From an uncultured Christensenella sp. (GTDB lineage Bacteria > Bacillota > Clostridia > Christensenellales > Pumilibacteraceae), in the NCBI GenBank assembly GCA_910585955.1, contig CAJUGC010000009.1, positions 1-64,000 on the forward strand: a stretch of 64,000 nucleotides of DNA. The letters run 5' to 3'. Made by a program: the position numbers and the translations under genes. Positions 45,127-53,698 of this stretch are shown here, piece after piece. Within the stretch, counting starts at the first letter, position 1; each line of letters starts with the position of its first letter. The notes beneath the pieces are model-generated. The model saw only the letters and a program-made list of their open reading frames with translations. It was not told the origin of the DNA and made no database searches.

Positions 45127-45513
45127 TTATTTATATGCGATTACTTCGATTTCCACTGCTGCTCCTGCCGGCAGCGCCGCTACTTGCACGCAAGATCGAG
45201 CAGGCGGGTCGCAAGAGAAATGATGCGCGTATTCTTCATTCACAATCGCAAAGTCGTTTATGTCGGTTAAATACACGGTAGTTTTAACGATATTTTCCGT
45301 TGTCATTCCTTGGCTTGAAAGGATCGCGTTCAAATTGTCGAAGATTTGCGCGGTTTGTTTTTTAACGTCTCCGTTTATGAGTTGTCCGGTTGCGGGGTCT
45401 AATGCTATTTGTCCCGAAAAATAAAACGTCTCATGATTTTTTACGGCTATACCTTGGCTGTATGGTCCGAGTGCTTTCGGCGCTTTGCTTGTGCAGATTA
45501 CTTCTTTATTCAT
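45127..45513 (-). CDS. ridA: RidA-family enamine/imine deaminase
   Basis: A 128-residue RidA (YjgF/YER057c) protein that hydrolyses reactive 2-aminoacrylate and related enamines. The family blocks GPYSQGIAV near 18, FSGQIALDPATGQL near 32 and the C-terminal CVQVAALPAGAAVEIEVIA with the conserved Arg just before are present. It lies 9 bases downstream of ilvA on the same strand; threonine dehydratase produces exactly these by-products, so the pair makes sense. Confidence 0.95.
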   Translation of the reverse strand: MNKEVICTSKAPKALGPYSQGIAVKNHETFYFSGQIALDPATGQLINGDVKKQTAQIFDNLNAILSSQGMTTENIVKTTVYLTDINDFAIVNEEYAHHFSCDPPARSCVQVAALPAGAAVEIEVIAYK

Positions 45514-45522
45514 GGCTGCTCC

Positions 45523-46743
45523 TTAAATAAAAAATTTGTTACTTTCGAATTCGATGTTATAGCCCTCCGACTCGAGTTGCTCTAACAGTCTTTTGCCGTG
45601 CTCGACGCCGCTGACCTCGCAAGCAATGTGAAGTATGGTTTCGGAAAGTTGGAGTTCCGGACTCATGCGGTCATACTGTACGGAAATTATATTTGCGTTG
45701 TTGACTCCCATTATTCGTGCGAACTGCTCGAGTGCGCCGGGCTTGTCTGTGAGCAAAACGGAAAATTTCATTTGTCGTCCGCGGCTTACGAGACCTTTCT
45801 CGATGATTTTGTGAATGAAACCCACATCGATATTGCCGCCGGAAAGCACGCAAGCAGCGCTTTTACCGACGAGATTTGCTCTGCCGGATAAAGCAAGAGC
45901 AAGGGAAGTGGCGCCTGCCGGTTCGACGACTTGTTTGGTTCGTTCTATAAGTTGAATAATTGTCGAAGCAATCTCTTCGTCTGTTACGGTAAGCATTTCA
46001 TCCACATATTGATTTATAAGTTCCATTGTAAGCTTACCGGGAGTTTTAACGGCAATGCCGTCGGCAATGGTAAATATTTTTTCGGCAGTTACAAGTCTTT
46101 TTTCGTTAAACGAACGCACTATGGAATCTGCTCGGTTTGCCTGTACTCCTATTACTTTGATTTTCGGATTGATATTTTTTACGGTAAACGCTATTCCTGC
46201 GAGAAGTCCTCCGCCGCCTGCCGGTACAATTACCGAGTCGAGATCGGGTCTGTCCGACAGAAGCTCTAAAGCCACGGTGCCTTGTCCTGCAATTATATCT
46301 TCGTCGTCGAAAGGGTGCACAAACGCAGCGCCTTTTTCGTCTACTATTTCGAGGGCTTTTTTGTAAGCGTCGTCGTACAGATCTCCGTGCAACACGACTT
46401 TTGCTCCGTAATTTTCGGTTGCGGAAACTTTGGCGATGGGAGTGCTTTTCGGCATTACTATGATTGCTTCCATACCACGTTCTTTTGCCGCGTAAGCCAC
46501 TCCTTGAGCATGGTTGCCCGCGCTTGAAGCGACTACGCATCTTGTGTCGCCGACTTCGTCGAGTATGGCAATCTTGTTGTACGCGCCTCTGACTTTGAAA
46601 GAACCTGTTTTTTGTAGGTTCTCGCACTTGAGATAAATTTCGCTTCCGCTGATCTTGGAAAAAGTGAGCGAATGTTCGAGATTTGTATGGTGAACCGTTT
46701 TATCCAAACGCTTTTGCGCGTCGTACACTTGAAATAAGTTCAT
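45523..46743 (-). CDS. ilvA: Threonine ammonia-lyase with ACT domain
   Basis: PLP enzyme that converts threonine to 2-oxobutanoate for isoleucine synthesis or catabolism. It is 406 residues. The PLP lysine is in KTGSFKVRGAYNK near 52, SSAGNHAQGVAYAA is near 80, and AGGGGLLAGIAF near 180. A single C-terminal ACT-like domain (FSVLLTDKPGALEQFARIMG) suggests allosteric control. The start is ATG 46743, the family N-terminus, with GGAG 10 nt upstream; a much longer upstream frame is not supported. Confidence 0.92.
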   Translation of the reverse strand: MNLFQVYDAQKRLDKTVHHTNLEHSLTFSKISGSEIYLKCENLQKTGSFKVRGAYNKIAILDEVGDTRCVVASSAGNHAQGVAYAAKERGMEAIIVMPKSTPIAKVSATENYGAKVVLHGDLYDDAYKKALEIVDEKGAAFVHPFDDEDIIAGQGTVALELLSDRPDLDSVIVPAGGGGLLAGIAFTVKNINPKIKVIGVQANRADSIVRSFNEKRLVTAEKIFTIADGIAVKTPGKLTMELINQYVDEMLTVTDEEIASTIIQLIERTKQVVEPAGATSLALALSGRANLVGKSAACVLSGGNIDVGFIHKIIEKGLVSRGRQMKFSVLLTDKPGALEQFARIMGVNNANIISVQYDRMSPELQLSETILHIACEVSGVEHGKRLLEQLESEGYNIEFESNKFFI

Positions 46744-46771
46744 ATTATAGTCTCCGTAAAAATATGTTTGT

Positions 46772-46800
46772 ATTATACCGCAGGACACTTTATTTGTCAA
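46772..46800 (-). promoter_or_regulatory. Promoter of ilvA-ridA
   Basis: On the minus strand TTGACA, a 17-nt spacer and TATAAT, a perfect consensus with a leader of about 20 nt. No T-box or other riboswitch fits in so short a leader. Confidence 0.85.
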
Positions 46801-46880
46801 CCGCTTTAGCGCAGAGAAGCGCATTGAGTAGTACTCACGGCGTACCGCATTGATAGTAGATATGGATAAAAAATTATATA

Positions 46881-46902
46881 AAAAGGAGCTTTTTTTATGT
46901 AA
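46881..46902 (+). other. Ribosome site followed by a start-stop (ATG TAA)
   Basis: AAAAGGAG at 46881-46888 is followed by 8 bases and ATG TAA, a minimal one-codon frame. It lies just upstream of the MraZ boxes and is probably a chance feature or a gene remnant. Confidence 0.3.
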
Positions 46903-46904
46903 AG

Positions 46905-46929
46905 TGGGCAAAAATGGTTGCTTTTGGTC
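46905..46929 (+). promoter_or_regulatory. MraZ-box array (three TGGNN repeats, 10-nt period)
   Basis: TGGGC at 46905, TGGTT at 46915 and TGGTC at 46925 are spaced exactly 10 nt apart. MraZ in other bacteria binds TGGGN repeats with 5-nt gaps upstream of its own gene. The array overlaps the -35 of the mraZ promoter, consistent with autorepression. Confidence 0.65.
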
Positions 46930-46946
46930 AAAGTATATGCTATAAT
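46918..46946 (+). promoter_or_regulatory. Promoter of the mraZ division cluster
   Basis: TTGCTT, a 17-nt spacer and TATAAT about 55 nt before ATG 47001. It overlaps the third and part of the second MraZ box. Confidence 0.7.
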
Positions 46947-47000
46947 TATAGCGTAATCGATACCAAATGTCGATTTATAATCTTTAAGGAGGCTTTCGCT

Positions 47001-47465
47001 ATGATTCTTGTAGGAACATATCGTCATCAGATCGACGAGAACGGCAGATTTCGCGTACCCGCGAAGTTTAAAAAAGCCTTCGATATTAAAGATAAAAAGG
47101 ACAAAAAATCCGACGAAGAAGAAGAGAAGTTCCCGTTTATAATGAAAGGAACGAACGACTGTTTATTCATGTATCCCGCGGACATAGCGGAAAAATTATT
47201 TTTCGGTCAGTTCAGCGAATACGGATTTACAAGCGAAGAGGAAATCGCAAAGATGAGAGATTACACTGCGGAATCCGCATGGGCGGAACCCGATTCGCAG
47301 GGGCGAATACTTATCAATGACGATCTTCTCAAATCGGTTGGCATAGAGAAAGATATCGTTTCCGTTGGCGTCTATAACCATGTGGAAATATGGAGCGAAA
47401 AGAAGTGGAACGAATATCTCGAAAAGCGTAAATCGTCGAAGAACACGGAGCATTCGAATCAATGA
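47001..47465 (+). CDS. mraZ: Transcriptional regulator MraZ
   Basis: A ring-forming DNA-binding repressor of the division and wall cluster. It is 154 residues. Both repeats of the family are visible: ILVGTYRHQIDENGRFRVPA at the N-terminus and EPDSQGRILINDDLLKSVGI near 100. A highly charged insert (KDKKDKKSDEEEEK) of about 15 residues interrupts the first half. AAGGAGG precedes ATG 47001. Overlaps rsmH by 4 bases. Its likely operator lies at 46905-46929. Confidence 0.94.
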   Translation: MILVGTYRHQIDENGRFRVPAKFKKAFDIKDKKDKKSDEEEEKFPFIMKGTNDCLFMYPADIAEKLFFGQFSEYGFTSEEEIAKMRDYTAESAWAEPDSQGRILINDDLLKSVGIEKDIVSVGVYNHVEIWSEKKWNEYLEKRKSSKNTEHSNQ

Positions 47466-48397
47466 GCGTCATGGGTGAAGAATATCACATTCCCGTACTG
47501 GCCGACGAGTGCTTAAGTGCCCTAAAAGTTAAAAGAGGCGGTATCTATTTCGACGGCACTTTGGGCGGAGGCAACGACAGCGAGCTTATATTGCGCGCCG
47601 GCGGACGACTTATTGCCGTAGATAGAGACAACGAGGCTCTTGACTTTGTGGGCGCAAGGTTTGCTTCAAATCCGGACTTTGCCGGCAGGTACGAGCTTGT
47701 TCACGACAATTTCAAGAATGTCGCTGAAATTCTCGGCGGAAGAAGCATAAACGATATTGACGGAGCGCTACTCGATCTCGGGATCTCTTCGAGACAGGTG
47801 GACGAACCGCAACGAGGTTTCAGTTACAGCAAGGACGGCGAGCTGGACATGAGAATGGACAGAGAGCAAGTTCTGTCCGCGATGCAAGTTGTGAATGAAT
47901 ATTCGACGGAACAGTTGGCAAGAATTTTCTTTACTTACGGCGAAGAAAAGTTTGCGCGAAAAATAGCGGCAAATATCGTCGAGAGAAGAAAGAAAACTCC
48001 TATAGAAACTACAATGCAGCTTTCGGACATAATAGTCGCAAGCGTACCTTCGAGAAAGAGCGGACACCCTGCGAAAAAAGTGTTTCAAGCTCTTCGCATA
48101 GAGGTCAACAACGAGCTTTCGGGCTTGGGAGAAGCCGTGTGCGACATAGTGGACAAGCTGAAAAAAGGAGCGAGATTGTGCGTAATCACATTTCATTCGC
48201 TCGAGGACAGGATAGTAAAGCAAACTTTCGCTTCGCTTGCGACCGATTGCATATGCGATAAATCGCTTCCCGTCTGCGTATGCGGACACAGGGCAAGCGT
48301 AAAGCTTATCGGTAAAGCGATTCGACCGAGTGAGAAGGAGCAGGAGCGTAATCCCCGCAGCAAAAGCGCAACGCTGAGAGTTGCCGAAAAAATTTAA
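47462..48397 (+). CDS. rsmH: 16S rRNA (cytosine-1402-N4)-methyltransferase RsmH
   Basis: SAM-dependent methylation of the 16S rRNA decoding site. It is 311 residues. The N-terminus YHIPVLADECLSAL, SAM loop FDGTLGGGNDSELIL near 36, LLDLGISSRQVDEPQRGFS near 105 and FHSLEDRIVKQTF near 244 are all family blocks. ATG 47462 or 47471 could start it. Normal mraZ-rsmH-ftsL order. Confidence 0.96.
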   Translation: MSVMGEEYHIPVLADECLSALKVKRGGIYFDGTLGGGNDSELILRAGGRLIAVDRDNEALDFVGARFASNPDFAGRYELVHDNFKNVAEILGGRSINDIDGALLDLGISSRQVDEPQRGFSYSKDGELDMRMDREQVLSAMQVVNEYSTEQLARIFFTYGEEKFARKIAANIVERRKKTPIETTMQLSDIIVASVPSRKSGHPAKKVFQALRIEVNNELSGLGEAVCDIVDKLKKGARLCVITFHSLEDRIVKQTFASLATDCICDKSLPVCVCGHRASVKLIGKAIRPSEKEQERNPRSKSATLRVAEKI

Positions 48398-48427
48398 CAA
48401 GAATAAAGGAAAAGAGAGGAACATACA

Positions 48428-49168
48428 ATGGTAAGGACTACAAGACAAATCAGAACCGAAGAAGACAGATTCGGCGGATACTCGAATAATGCTTCCGTCT
48501 CGGAAAAGATAAATCGTTTTGAAGCGGATACCGAGGACGCTTTTCCGCGTACGAACGAAACATATTTCGCCAACATTCCCGATACGACGGTATCATCGAG
48601 CCGTCGCGCTGCGGAAAAGAGCGAACCGTCGCTTTATTCCAAGAGAAAGGATTACGAAAGCTTCCCGCAGACGGCAGAATTTGTCGGACAGCCTTCCTAT
48701 ATCCGCCGTCCCGCTCGAGCGACAAGAAATGCGGAATCGGTCATGCCGAGCATAAAAACGAGAAAAGTTCTCGAAGAAAAGGAAGAAAAATCGCAAACCG
48801 TCAAAAAACGCAGTTCGATTTCGTTTAAGACAAAAGCCATGCTTTGCGTGTATGCGGCTGTGGTTGTCGCACTTGCGGCTATAGTGATTGCGACGGGTAT
48901 TATGATCGGCGGCATGGGCTCGAGCGTGGAAGCGCTCCAGTCGGAGATTTCTTCTAAGAATACGTTACTTACGCAACAAAACGCCGAGCTGTCGGCGCTC
49001 GATAACGACACTATGGTTTTGGGGCAAGCCACCGAACTTGGAATGGTCAAACCCGAAACGTCGAATAGTATCGAGCTTCTGCCGATGGGCGAGACGGTGA
49101 ATTACGAAGCAAGAACCAATTGGTTCGATAAATTTTGCGATTGGCTTAGTAATCTCATCGGAGGCTGA
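48428..49168 (+). CDS. FtsL-like division protein
   Basis: A 246-residue bitopic protein in the position of FtsL. A long polar cytoplasmic N-terminus (about 135 residues, Arg/Ser/Glu-rich) leads to one membrane segment (about 138-161, MLCVYAAVVVALAAIVIATG) and a short coiled coil outside (VEALQSEISSKNTLLTQQ). Sequence does not prove FtsL; position, topology and the coiled coil support it. FtsL proteins usually have a much shorter N-terminus. Followed by a PBP gene. Confidence 0.7.
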   Translation: MVRTTRQIRTEEDRFGGYSNNASVSEKINRFEADTEDAFPRTNETYFANIPDTTVSSSRRAAEKSEPSLYSKRKDYESFPQTAEFVGQPSYIRRPARATRNAESVMPSIKTRKVLEEKEEKSQTVKKRSSISFKTKAMLCVYAAVVVALAAIVIATGIMIGGMGSSVEALQSEISSKNTLLTQQNAELSALDNDTMVLGQATELGMVKPETSNSIELLPMGETVNYEARTNWFDKFCDWLSNLIGG

Positions 49169-49173
49169 TAATA

Positions 49174-51084
49174 TTGAAGAAACCGAATAGTCTATTGTTG
49201 ACACGAAAGAGGTTGTTGATTGTCATACTTTCAATAGCCTTTTTATTTTGCGCTCTTTCCGCTCGGCTTTTTTATTTGCAGATTGTGAAGGGCTCTTGGC
49301 TGAGCGGCAAAGCGGCTGAGCAGTGGTACAGAGATTTGCCTCTTGAAGCTCCGAGAGGCAAAATTTTAGACGCGAACGGAGAAGTTCTTGCCGATAACCG
49401 TAACGTCTACACCGTCTATGTGCGCCCTCGCGCCGTTAAGGATTTCGAATCGGTGAGTCGCGTGTTGTCGGACGCTTTCAAGCTCGATTATGCCAAACTT
49501 TATGATAAGCTTTCGGGCACGTTTGTCAGTGAAATCACCGTAATGCGAGAGGTGGAGGAGGAAGTTGCGGAGCGCATACGCTCTCACGGACTTGACGGTA
49601 TATATTTTACCGTGGACAGTACGCGCAATTATCCGGGCGGAAGCAGACTCGAACAGGTACTCGGTTTCACGAATATCGACAACATCGGGCAAAACGGACT
49701 TGAGGGATATTACGATAAATATCTTTCGGGAATAGACGGCGTTGCTCTTACTGCTACGGATATGCAGGGCATACGATTGGATGGCGAAACAACTAAGTAT
49801 GTGCCTGCCGTACCAGGGTGCGACATGACGCTCACCGTTGACGCAAACATTCAGTCGTTTGCCGAAACGGCTGTTACTTCGGCGCAACTCGAGTGGAACA
49901 GTAAGAGTGCGAGTATGATAGTTATGGACGTAAATTCCGGCGGAATTCTCGCAATGGCGAGCGCACCGTCTTACGATAACAACGATCCGCCGCGCGACGA
50001 TATAAACCTTTTAAATGCTCTTTCGAAAAATAAGATGATCGTGGACGTTTACGAGCCGGGGTCTACTTTTAAGATATTCACTACTGCGATAGCGCTCGCA
50101 AACGGTGCGGCAAGCGAGGCCGATCGCTTTTATTGTCCGGGGTATCGTATGGTGGACGGACAGAGAATAAAATGCTGGCGAAGCATAGGTCATGGTTCGC
50201 AAACTCTCGGCGAAGGAGTCATGAACAGTTGCAATTGCGTGTTCATGGATCTTGCACAGCGCGTAGGCACTGCAAAACTTTACGAAGGGCTTCGCGATTT
50301 CGGTTTCGGACAAAAGACAAACGTGGATTTTTACGGGGAAAGTCGCGGAATATTGATGAATGAAGCAAGCGTAAAAACCGTTGATCTTGCTCGAATTGGT
50401 TTCGGGCAAGCGGTTGCGGTTACGCCGTTACAGCTTATTACAGGCGTTTGCGCGGCGGTAAACGGAGGTATACTGTACGAACCTTATTTTGTATCGAGTA
50501 TAGACAGTTATGACGGTATGAATGTTTATACACGGGAAAAGAAACAGATTCGTCGGGTGATAGACGAAGGGACTAGCGCGAAACTTCGCGGTATGCTCGA
50601 AAAGGTTGTCTCTTCGGGCGGAGGAAAGAAAGCGGGAGTAATAGGTTTTACTGTGGGCGGAAAGACGGGAACGGCGCAGAAATACGAAAACGGACATATA
50701 GCGCAAGGCAAATATATATCTTCGTTCGTCGGATTCGCTCCTGCCGATAATCCGCGTTATGCCTTGCTTATGATAGTAGACGAGCCGAATAGTTACGCCT
50801 ATTACGGAAGTCTCGTCGCCGCTCCTTATGCGGGAAAAGTATTTGAAAATTTGTTTTCTTATGCGGGCATGACCCCTACAAGCGAAGAACCGCCAAAGAC
50901 CGTACCTATGCCTGATATAATCGGTTTAAGCCTTACGGAGGCTCTTAAAAAGTTGAAAGAGGCGGGGCTTCAATATGAACTTGCGGGTGATACGGATAAA
51001 ATTCTGGGAACTATGCCTGTCGCGGGCACAGAAGTGCCGATTGGCGACATAGTTCTTGTTCGTACCGAAGATTCGGGATCGTGA
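49174..51084 (+). CDS. Class B penicillin-binding protein with PASTA domain (FtsI/SpoVD-like)
   Basis: A 636-residue septal transpeptidase. It has an N-terminal membrane segment (about 12-34), a dimerisation domain, and the transpeptidase domain with the SxxK motif in YEPGSTFKIFT near 290, SxN in MNSCNCVFMD near 350, and KTG in GGKTGTAQ near 495. One PASTA domain is at the C-terminus (PMPDIIGLSLTEALKKLKEA). TTG 49174 follows CGGAGG. It may be the vegetative FtsI or the sporulation SpoVD; the PASTA domain and position do not separate them. Confidence 0.9.
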   Translation: MKKPNSLLLTRKRLLIVILSIAFLFCALSARLFYLQIVKGSWLSGKAAEQWYRDLPLEAPRGKILDANGEVLADNRNVYTVYVRPRAVKDFESVSRVLSDAFKLDYAKLYDKLSGTFVSEITVMREVEEEVAERIRSHGLDGIYFTVDSTRNYPGGSRLEQVLGFTNIDNIGQNGLEGYYDKYLSGIDGVALTATDMQGIRLDGETTKYVPAVPGCDMTLTVDANIQSFAETAVTSAQLEWNSKSASMIVMDVNSGGILAMASAPSYDNNDPPRDDINLLNALSKNKMIVDVYEPGSTFKIFTTAIALANGAASEADRFYCPGYRMVDGQRIKCWRSIGHGSQTLGEGVMNSCNCVFMDLAQRVGTAKLYEGLRDFGFGQKTNVDFYGESRGILMNEASVKTVDLARIGFGQAVAVTPLQLITGVCAAVNGGILYEPYFVSSIDSYDGMNVYTREKKQIRRVIDEGTSAKLRGMLEKVVSSGGGKKAGVIGFTVGGKTGTAQKYENGHIAQGKYISSFVGFAPADNPRYALLMIVDEPNSYAYYGSLVAAPYAGKVFENLFSYAGMTPTSEEPPKTVPMPDIIGLSLTEALKKLKEAGLQYELAGDTDKILGTMPVAGTEVPIGDIVLVRTEDSGS

Positions 51085-51139
51085 CGAGAAAATTGTCGTT
51101 TTAATCATGAGAATTAATTTGTCGTTTTTTGCCTTTGTA

Positions 51140-51168
51140 TTGCAAAAAGGTTTTCAAAGGATTATGAT
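51140..51168 (+). promoter_or_regulatory. Promoter of murE
   Basis: TTGCAA, a 17-nt spacer and TATGAT, about 16 nt before ATG 51185, overlapping the spacer after the PBP gene. It would give murE its own start with a very short leader. Confidence 0.55.
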
Positions 51169-51184
51169 GTTTGCGAGGTGTTAA

Positions 51185-52612
51185 ATGAAACTTAAAGCAT
51201 TGGATTTGGAGGCCTTGAACGAGTACGAAGATTGTGAGATATCTTCGCTCGCCTTTTGTTTGGACGACGTAAAAAAAGGCAGCTTGTTTTTCTGCTTGGA
51301 CGGCGTCAACATAGACGGACATACTTTGGCGCAGGAAGCGGCAAATAGAGGCGCAAAGGCATTCGTGTGCGAAAAAAAATTGGACGATTCGCTTTTGCAA
51401 GTCCTCGTAAAAAGCAGTAGGCGACAACTTGCTTTGAGTTCCGCGGCGTTTTACGGACACCCCGCACGATCTCTTAAAATAATTGCAGTTACAGGTACAA
51501 ACGGAAAGACGACGACGTCTTATATAATAAAAGGGATACTCGAAAGCGCAGGAAGCAAAGTCGGTCTTATCGGAACAAATTGTATAATGGTTGGAGAAAA
51601 AAGGAGTGCTGCTGTTTTGACAACGCCGGATCCTACCGATCTTCATCGCATCTTTGCCGAAATGCTGTCTCAAGGCGTGGAGTATGTCGTTATGGAAGCG
51701 TCGGCTCATGCATTGTGGCTTCATAAGCTCGACGGCATTGTTTTCGAGGTGGCGGCGTTCACTAATCTCACCAGAGATCATCTCGATTTTTTCGGAACGA
51801 TGGAAAAGTATGCGCAGGCAAAGCGCAAATTGTTTACAAGCAGCATGGCTAAAAAATGCGTGATTAACGTGGACGATACATTTGGCAGAGAACTTGCGGT
51901 GGAATGCGAAAACTCCGTCACTTACGGCTCGGAGAATCCGTCCGATATTTTCGCTATAGACCTTAAAATGAGCACGGGCGGACTTGATTATTATCTTAAT
52001 TCTTTTGACGACATAGCAGAGGTAAAATTCAATCTTCCGGGAAGGTTCAATATGTACAATACTCTTTGTGCGGCGGCTGTCGCGGCGGCTCTTGATTTGT
52101 CGCTGAAATTTGTTGTTCGCGGAATACGCAGAGTGACGAAAATAGACGGTCGGTTCAATATGATAGGTATGTCGAAGTGTAGCGTAATAATCGATTTTGC
52201 CCATACTCCCGACGGTCTCGAAAGCATTTTGAGTTCTATACGCGAGTTTGCCGAGGGACGAATAATAACGGTGTTCGGCTGCGGCGGCGACAGAGACAAG
52301 ACCAAGCGTCCGATTATGGGGGCGGTCGCTGCGTCTCTTTCCGATATAACAGTTGTGACCAGCGACAACCCGCGTAGCGAAAGTCCCGAGGCTATAATGG
52401 ATGATATAATCTGCGGTATAAAGGGTAAAGATTATGTTTGCATAGAGGATAGAAAAACGGCTATAAAATATGCGATCGATACGGCAAAGCAGGGCGACAT
52501 AGTGCTGATAGCGGGGAAAGGCGCGGAAACATATCAGGAAATCGGCGGCGTAAAGTACGATTATAATGACGAGCGCTATGTAATGGAACTTATAGAGGAG
52601 GGCGTGTTTTGA
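51185..52612 (+). CDS. murE: UDP-MurNAc-tripeptide synthetase (meso-DAP type)
   Basis: Adds the third residue to the wall precursor. It is 475 residues. The ATP loop TGTNGKTTTSYI is near 104, and the substrate pocket holds SDNPRSESPEAI near 396; the DNPR motif marks meso-diaminopimelate rather than lysine. That agrees with DapL and DapF in the same window. GAGGTG lies upstream. The cluster lacks murF, which normally follows murE. Confidence 0.95.
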   Translation: MKLKALDLEALNEYEDCEISSLAFCLDDVKKGSLFFCLDGVNIDGHTLAQEAANRGAKAFVCEKKLDDSLLQVLVKSSRRQLALSSAAFYGHPARSLKIIAVTGTNGKTTTSYIIKGILESAGSKVGLIGTNCIMVGEKRSAAVLTTPDPTDLHRIFAEMLSQGVEYVVMEASAHALWLHKLDGIVFEVAAFTNLTRDHLDFFGTMEKYAQAKRKLFTSSMAKKCVINVDDTFGRELAVECENSVTYGSENPSDIFAIDLKMSTGGLDYYLNSFDDIAEVKFNLPGRFNMYNTLCAAAVAAALDLSLKFVVRGIRRVTKIDGRFNMIGMSKCSVIIDFAHTPDGLESILSSIREFAEGRIITVFGCGGDRDKTKRPIMGAVAASLSDITVVTSDNPRSESPEAIMDDIICGIKGKDYVCIEDRKTAIKYAIDTAKQGDIVLIAGKGAETYQEIGGVKYDYNDERYVMELIEEGVF

Positions 52613-53616
52613 TAAGAATATTGCTTGCGACGCTCGTGTCTCTCGTGCTGACGCTTTTGGTTATGCCGCTTGTGATAAGACTGTCTAAAAAGCTTAAACT
52701 CAGGCAGACCATTCTCGGTTATGTGGACAACCATATGTCGAAAAACGGAACTCCCACAATGGGAGGAATTGGTTTTATGCTCGCACTCACTTTAAGCTCG
52801 GTAGCGTTTATGACCGAGGAACATTCACTGATGCTGATTACTCTGCTTGTCACGCTCGGTTACGGGATTATTGGTTTTCTCGATGATTTCATGAAAATAT
52901 TTTTTAAACGCAACAAGGGACTTTCGCCGTGGCAAAAAATCGTTTTCCAGGTTCTCATGGCTGTCGTTGTGTCGTTTTTTGCCTATAAAAACGTGTATGT
53001 GGGAGATTCCGTATATATCCCTTTCACATTTTCGGAATTGAATTTCGGATGGTTTGCCATTCCGTTTTATATCCTTATATTCCTTGCGTTCACGAATTCG
53101 GTAAATCTTACGGACGGGTTGGACGGTTTGGCAGGAAAGGTGTCGTGCGCATACATCGCATTTTTTGCTCTCTTTGTGGGTATTGCGGTATATATCGCGG
53201 GCAGCAACGCGAGTTTTGCAAAGGAGTATACAAACCTACTCATTTATTGCGGAGCGTTTGTCGGTGCTCTTTTGGGATTCCTGTGTTTTAACGGTTTTCC
53301 CGCTAAAATTTTTATGGGCGACACAGGGGCGTTGGCGCTCGGAGGCGGACTTGCTTCGCTCGCCATAGTTACGAAAATGGAACTTCTTGCGCCCATTCTC
53401 GGTATAATGTATGTAGTCACGAGTCTTTCGGTCATATTGCAAGTAGTATATTTCAAAGTTACTCACGGAAAACGCATATTTTTGATGGCTCCGATTCACC
53501 ACCATTTCGAAAGAAAAGGCGTACACGAAAACAGGATATCCACGATTTATATGACTGTCACTTTTATTACGGGGACGCTTATGTGCTTTATCATGCTTAT
53601 AGTAAACGGAGGTTAG
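52609..53616 (+). CDS. mraY: Phospho-N-acetylmuramoyl-pentapeptide transferase
   Basis: Integral membrane enzyme that moves the pentapeptide precursor to undecaprenyl phosphate (lipid I). It is 335 residues with about ten membrane segments. Family blocks are GTPTMGGIGFMLAL near 46, LGFLDDF-type GYGIIGFLDDFMKI near 84, FTNSVNLTDGLDGLAGK near 162, FMGDTGALALGGG near 236, and APIHHHFE near 298. TTG 52609 overlaps murE by 4 bases. Confidence 0.96.
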   Translation: MIRILLATLVSLVLTLLVMPLVIRLSKKLKLRQTILGYVDNHMSKNGTPTMGGIGFMLALTLSSVAFMTEEHSLMLITLLVTLGYGIIGFLDDFMKIFFKRNKGLSPWQKIVFQVLMAVVVSFFAYKNVYVGDSVYIPFTFSELNFGWFAIPFYILIFLAFTNSVNLTDGLDGLAGKVSCAYIAFFALFVGIAVYIAGSNASFAKEYTNLLIYCGAFVGALLGFLCFNGFPAKIFMGDTGALALGGGLASLAIVTKMELLAPILGIMYVVTSLSVILQVVYFKVTHGKRIFLMAPIHHHFERKGVHENRISTIYMTVTFITGTLMCFIMLIVNGG

Positions 53617-53648
53617 CGGACAAGCTGTCCTCATGGTCTTAAAATAAA

Positions 53649-53682
53649 AAAACTCGCATATTGTAAAGTGTGCGAGTTTATT
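53649..53682 (+). terminator. Terminator-like hairpin between mraY and murD
   Basis: AAACTCGCA and TGTGCGAGTTT form a stem and are followed by ATTTTTTT. The murD ribosome site (GAGGAG) begins right after the T-run. It would stop most transcripts after mraY unless read through. Confidence 0.65.
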
Positions 53683-53698
53683 TTTTTGAGGAGACGGT

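Noticed and set aside
46744..46911. Longer start for ilvA
   Set aside because: The extra residues fall in the promoter region and the family N-terminus starts at 46743.
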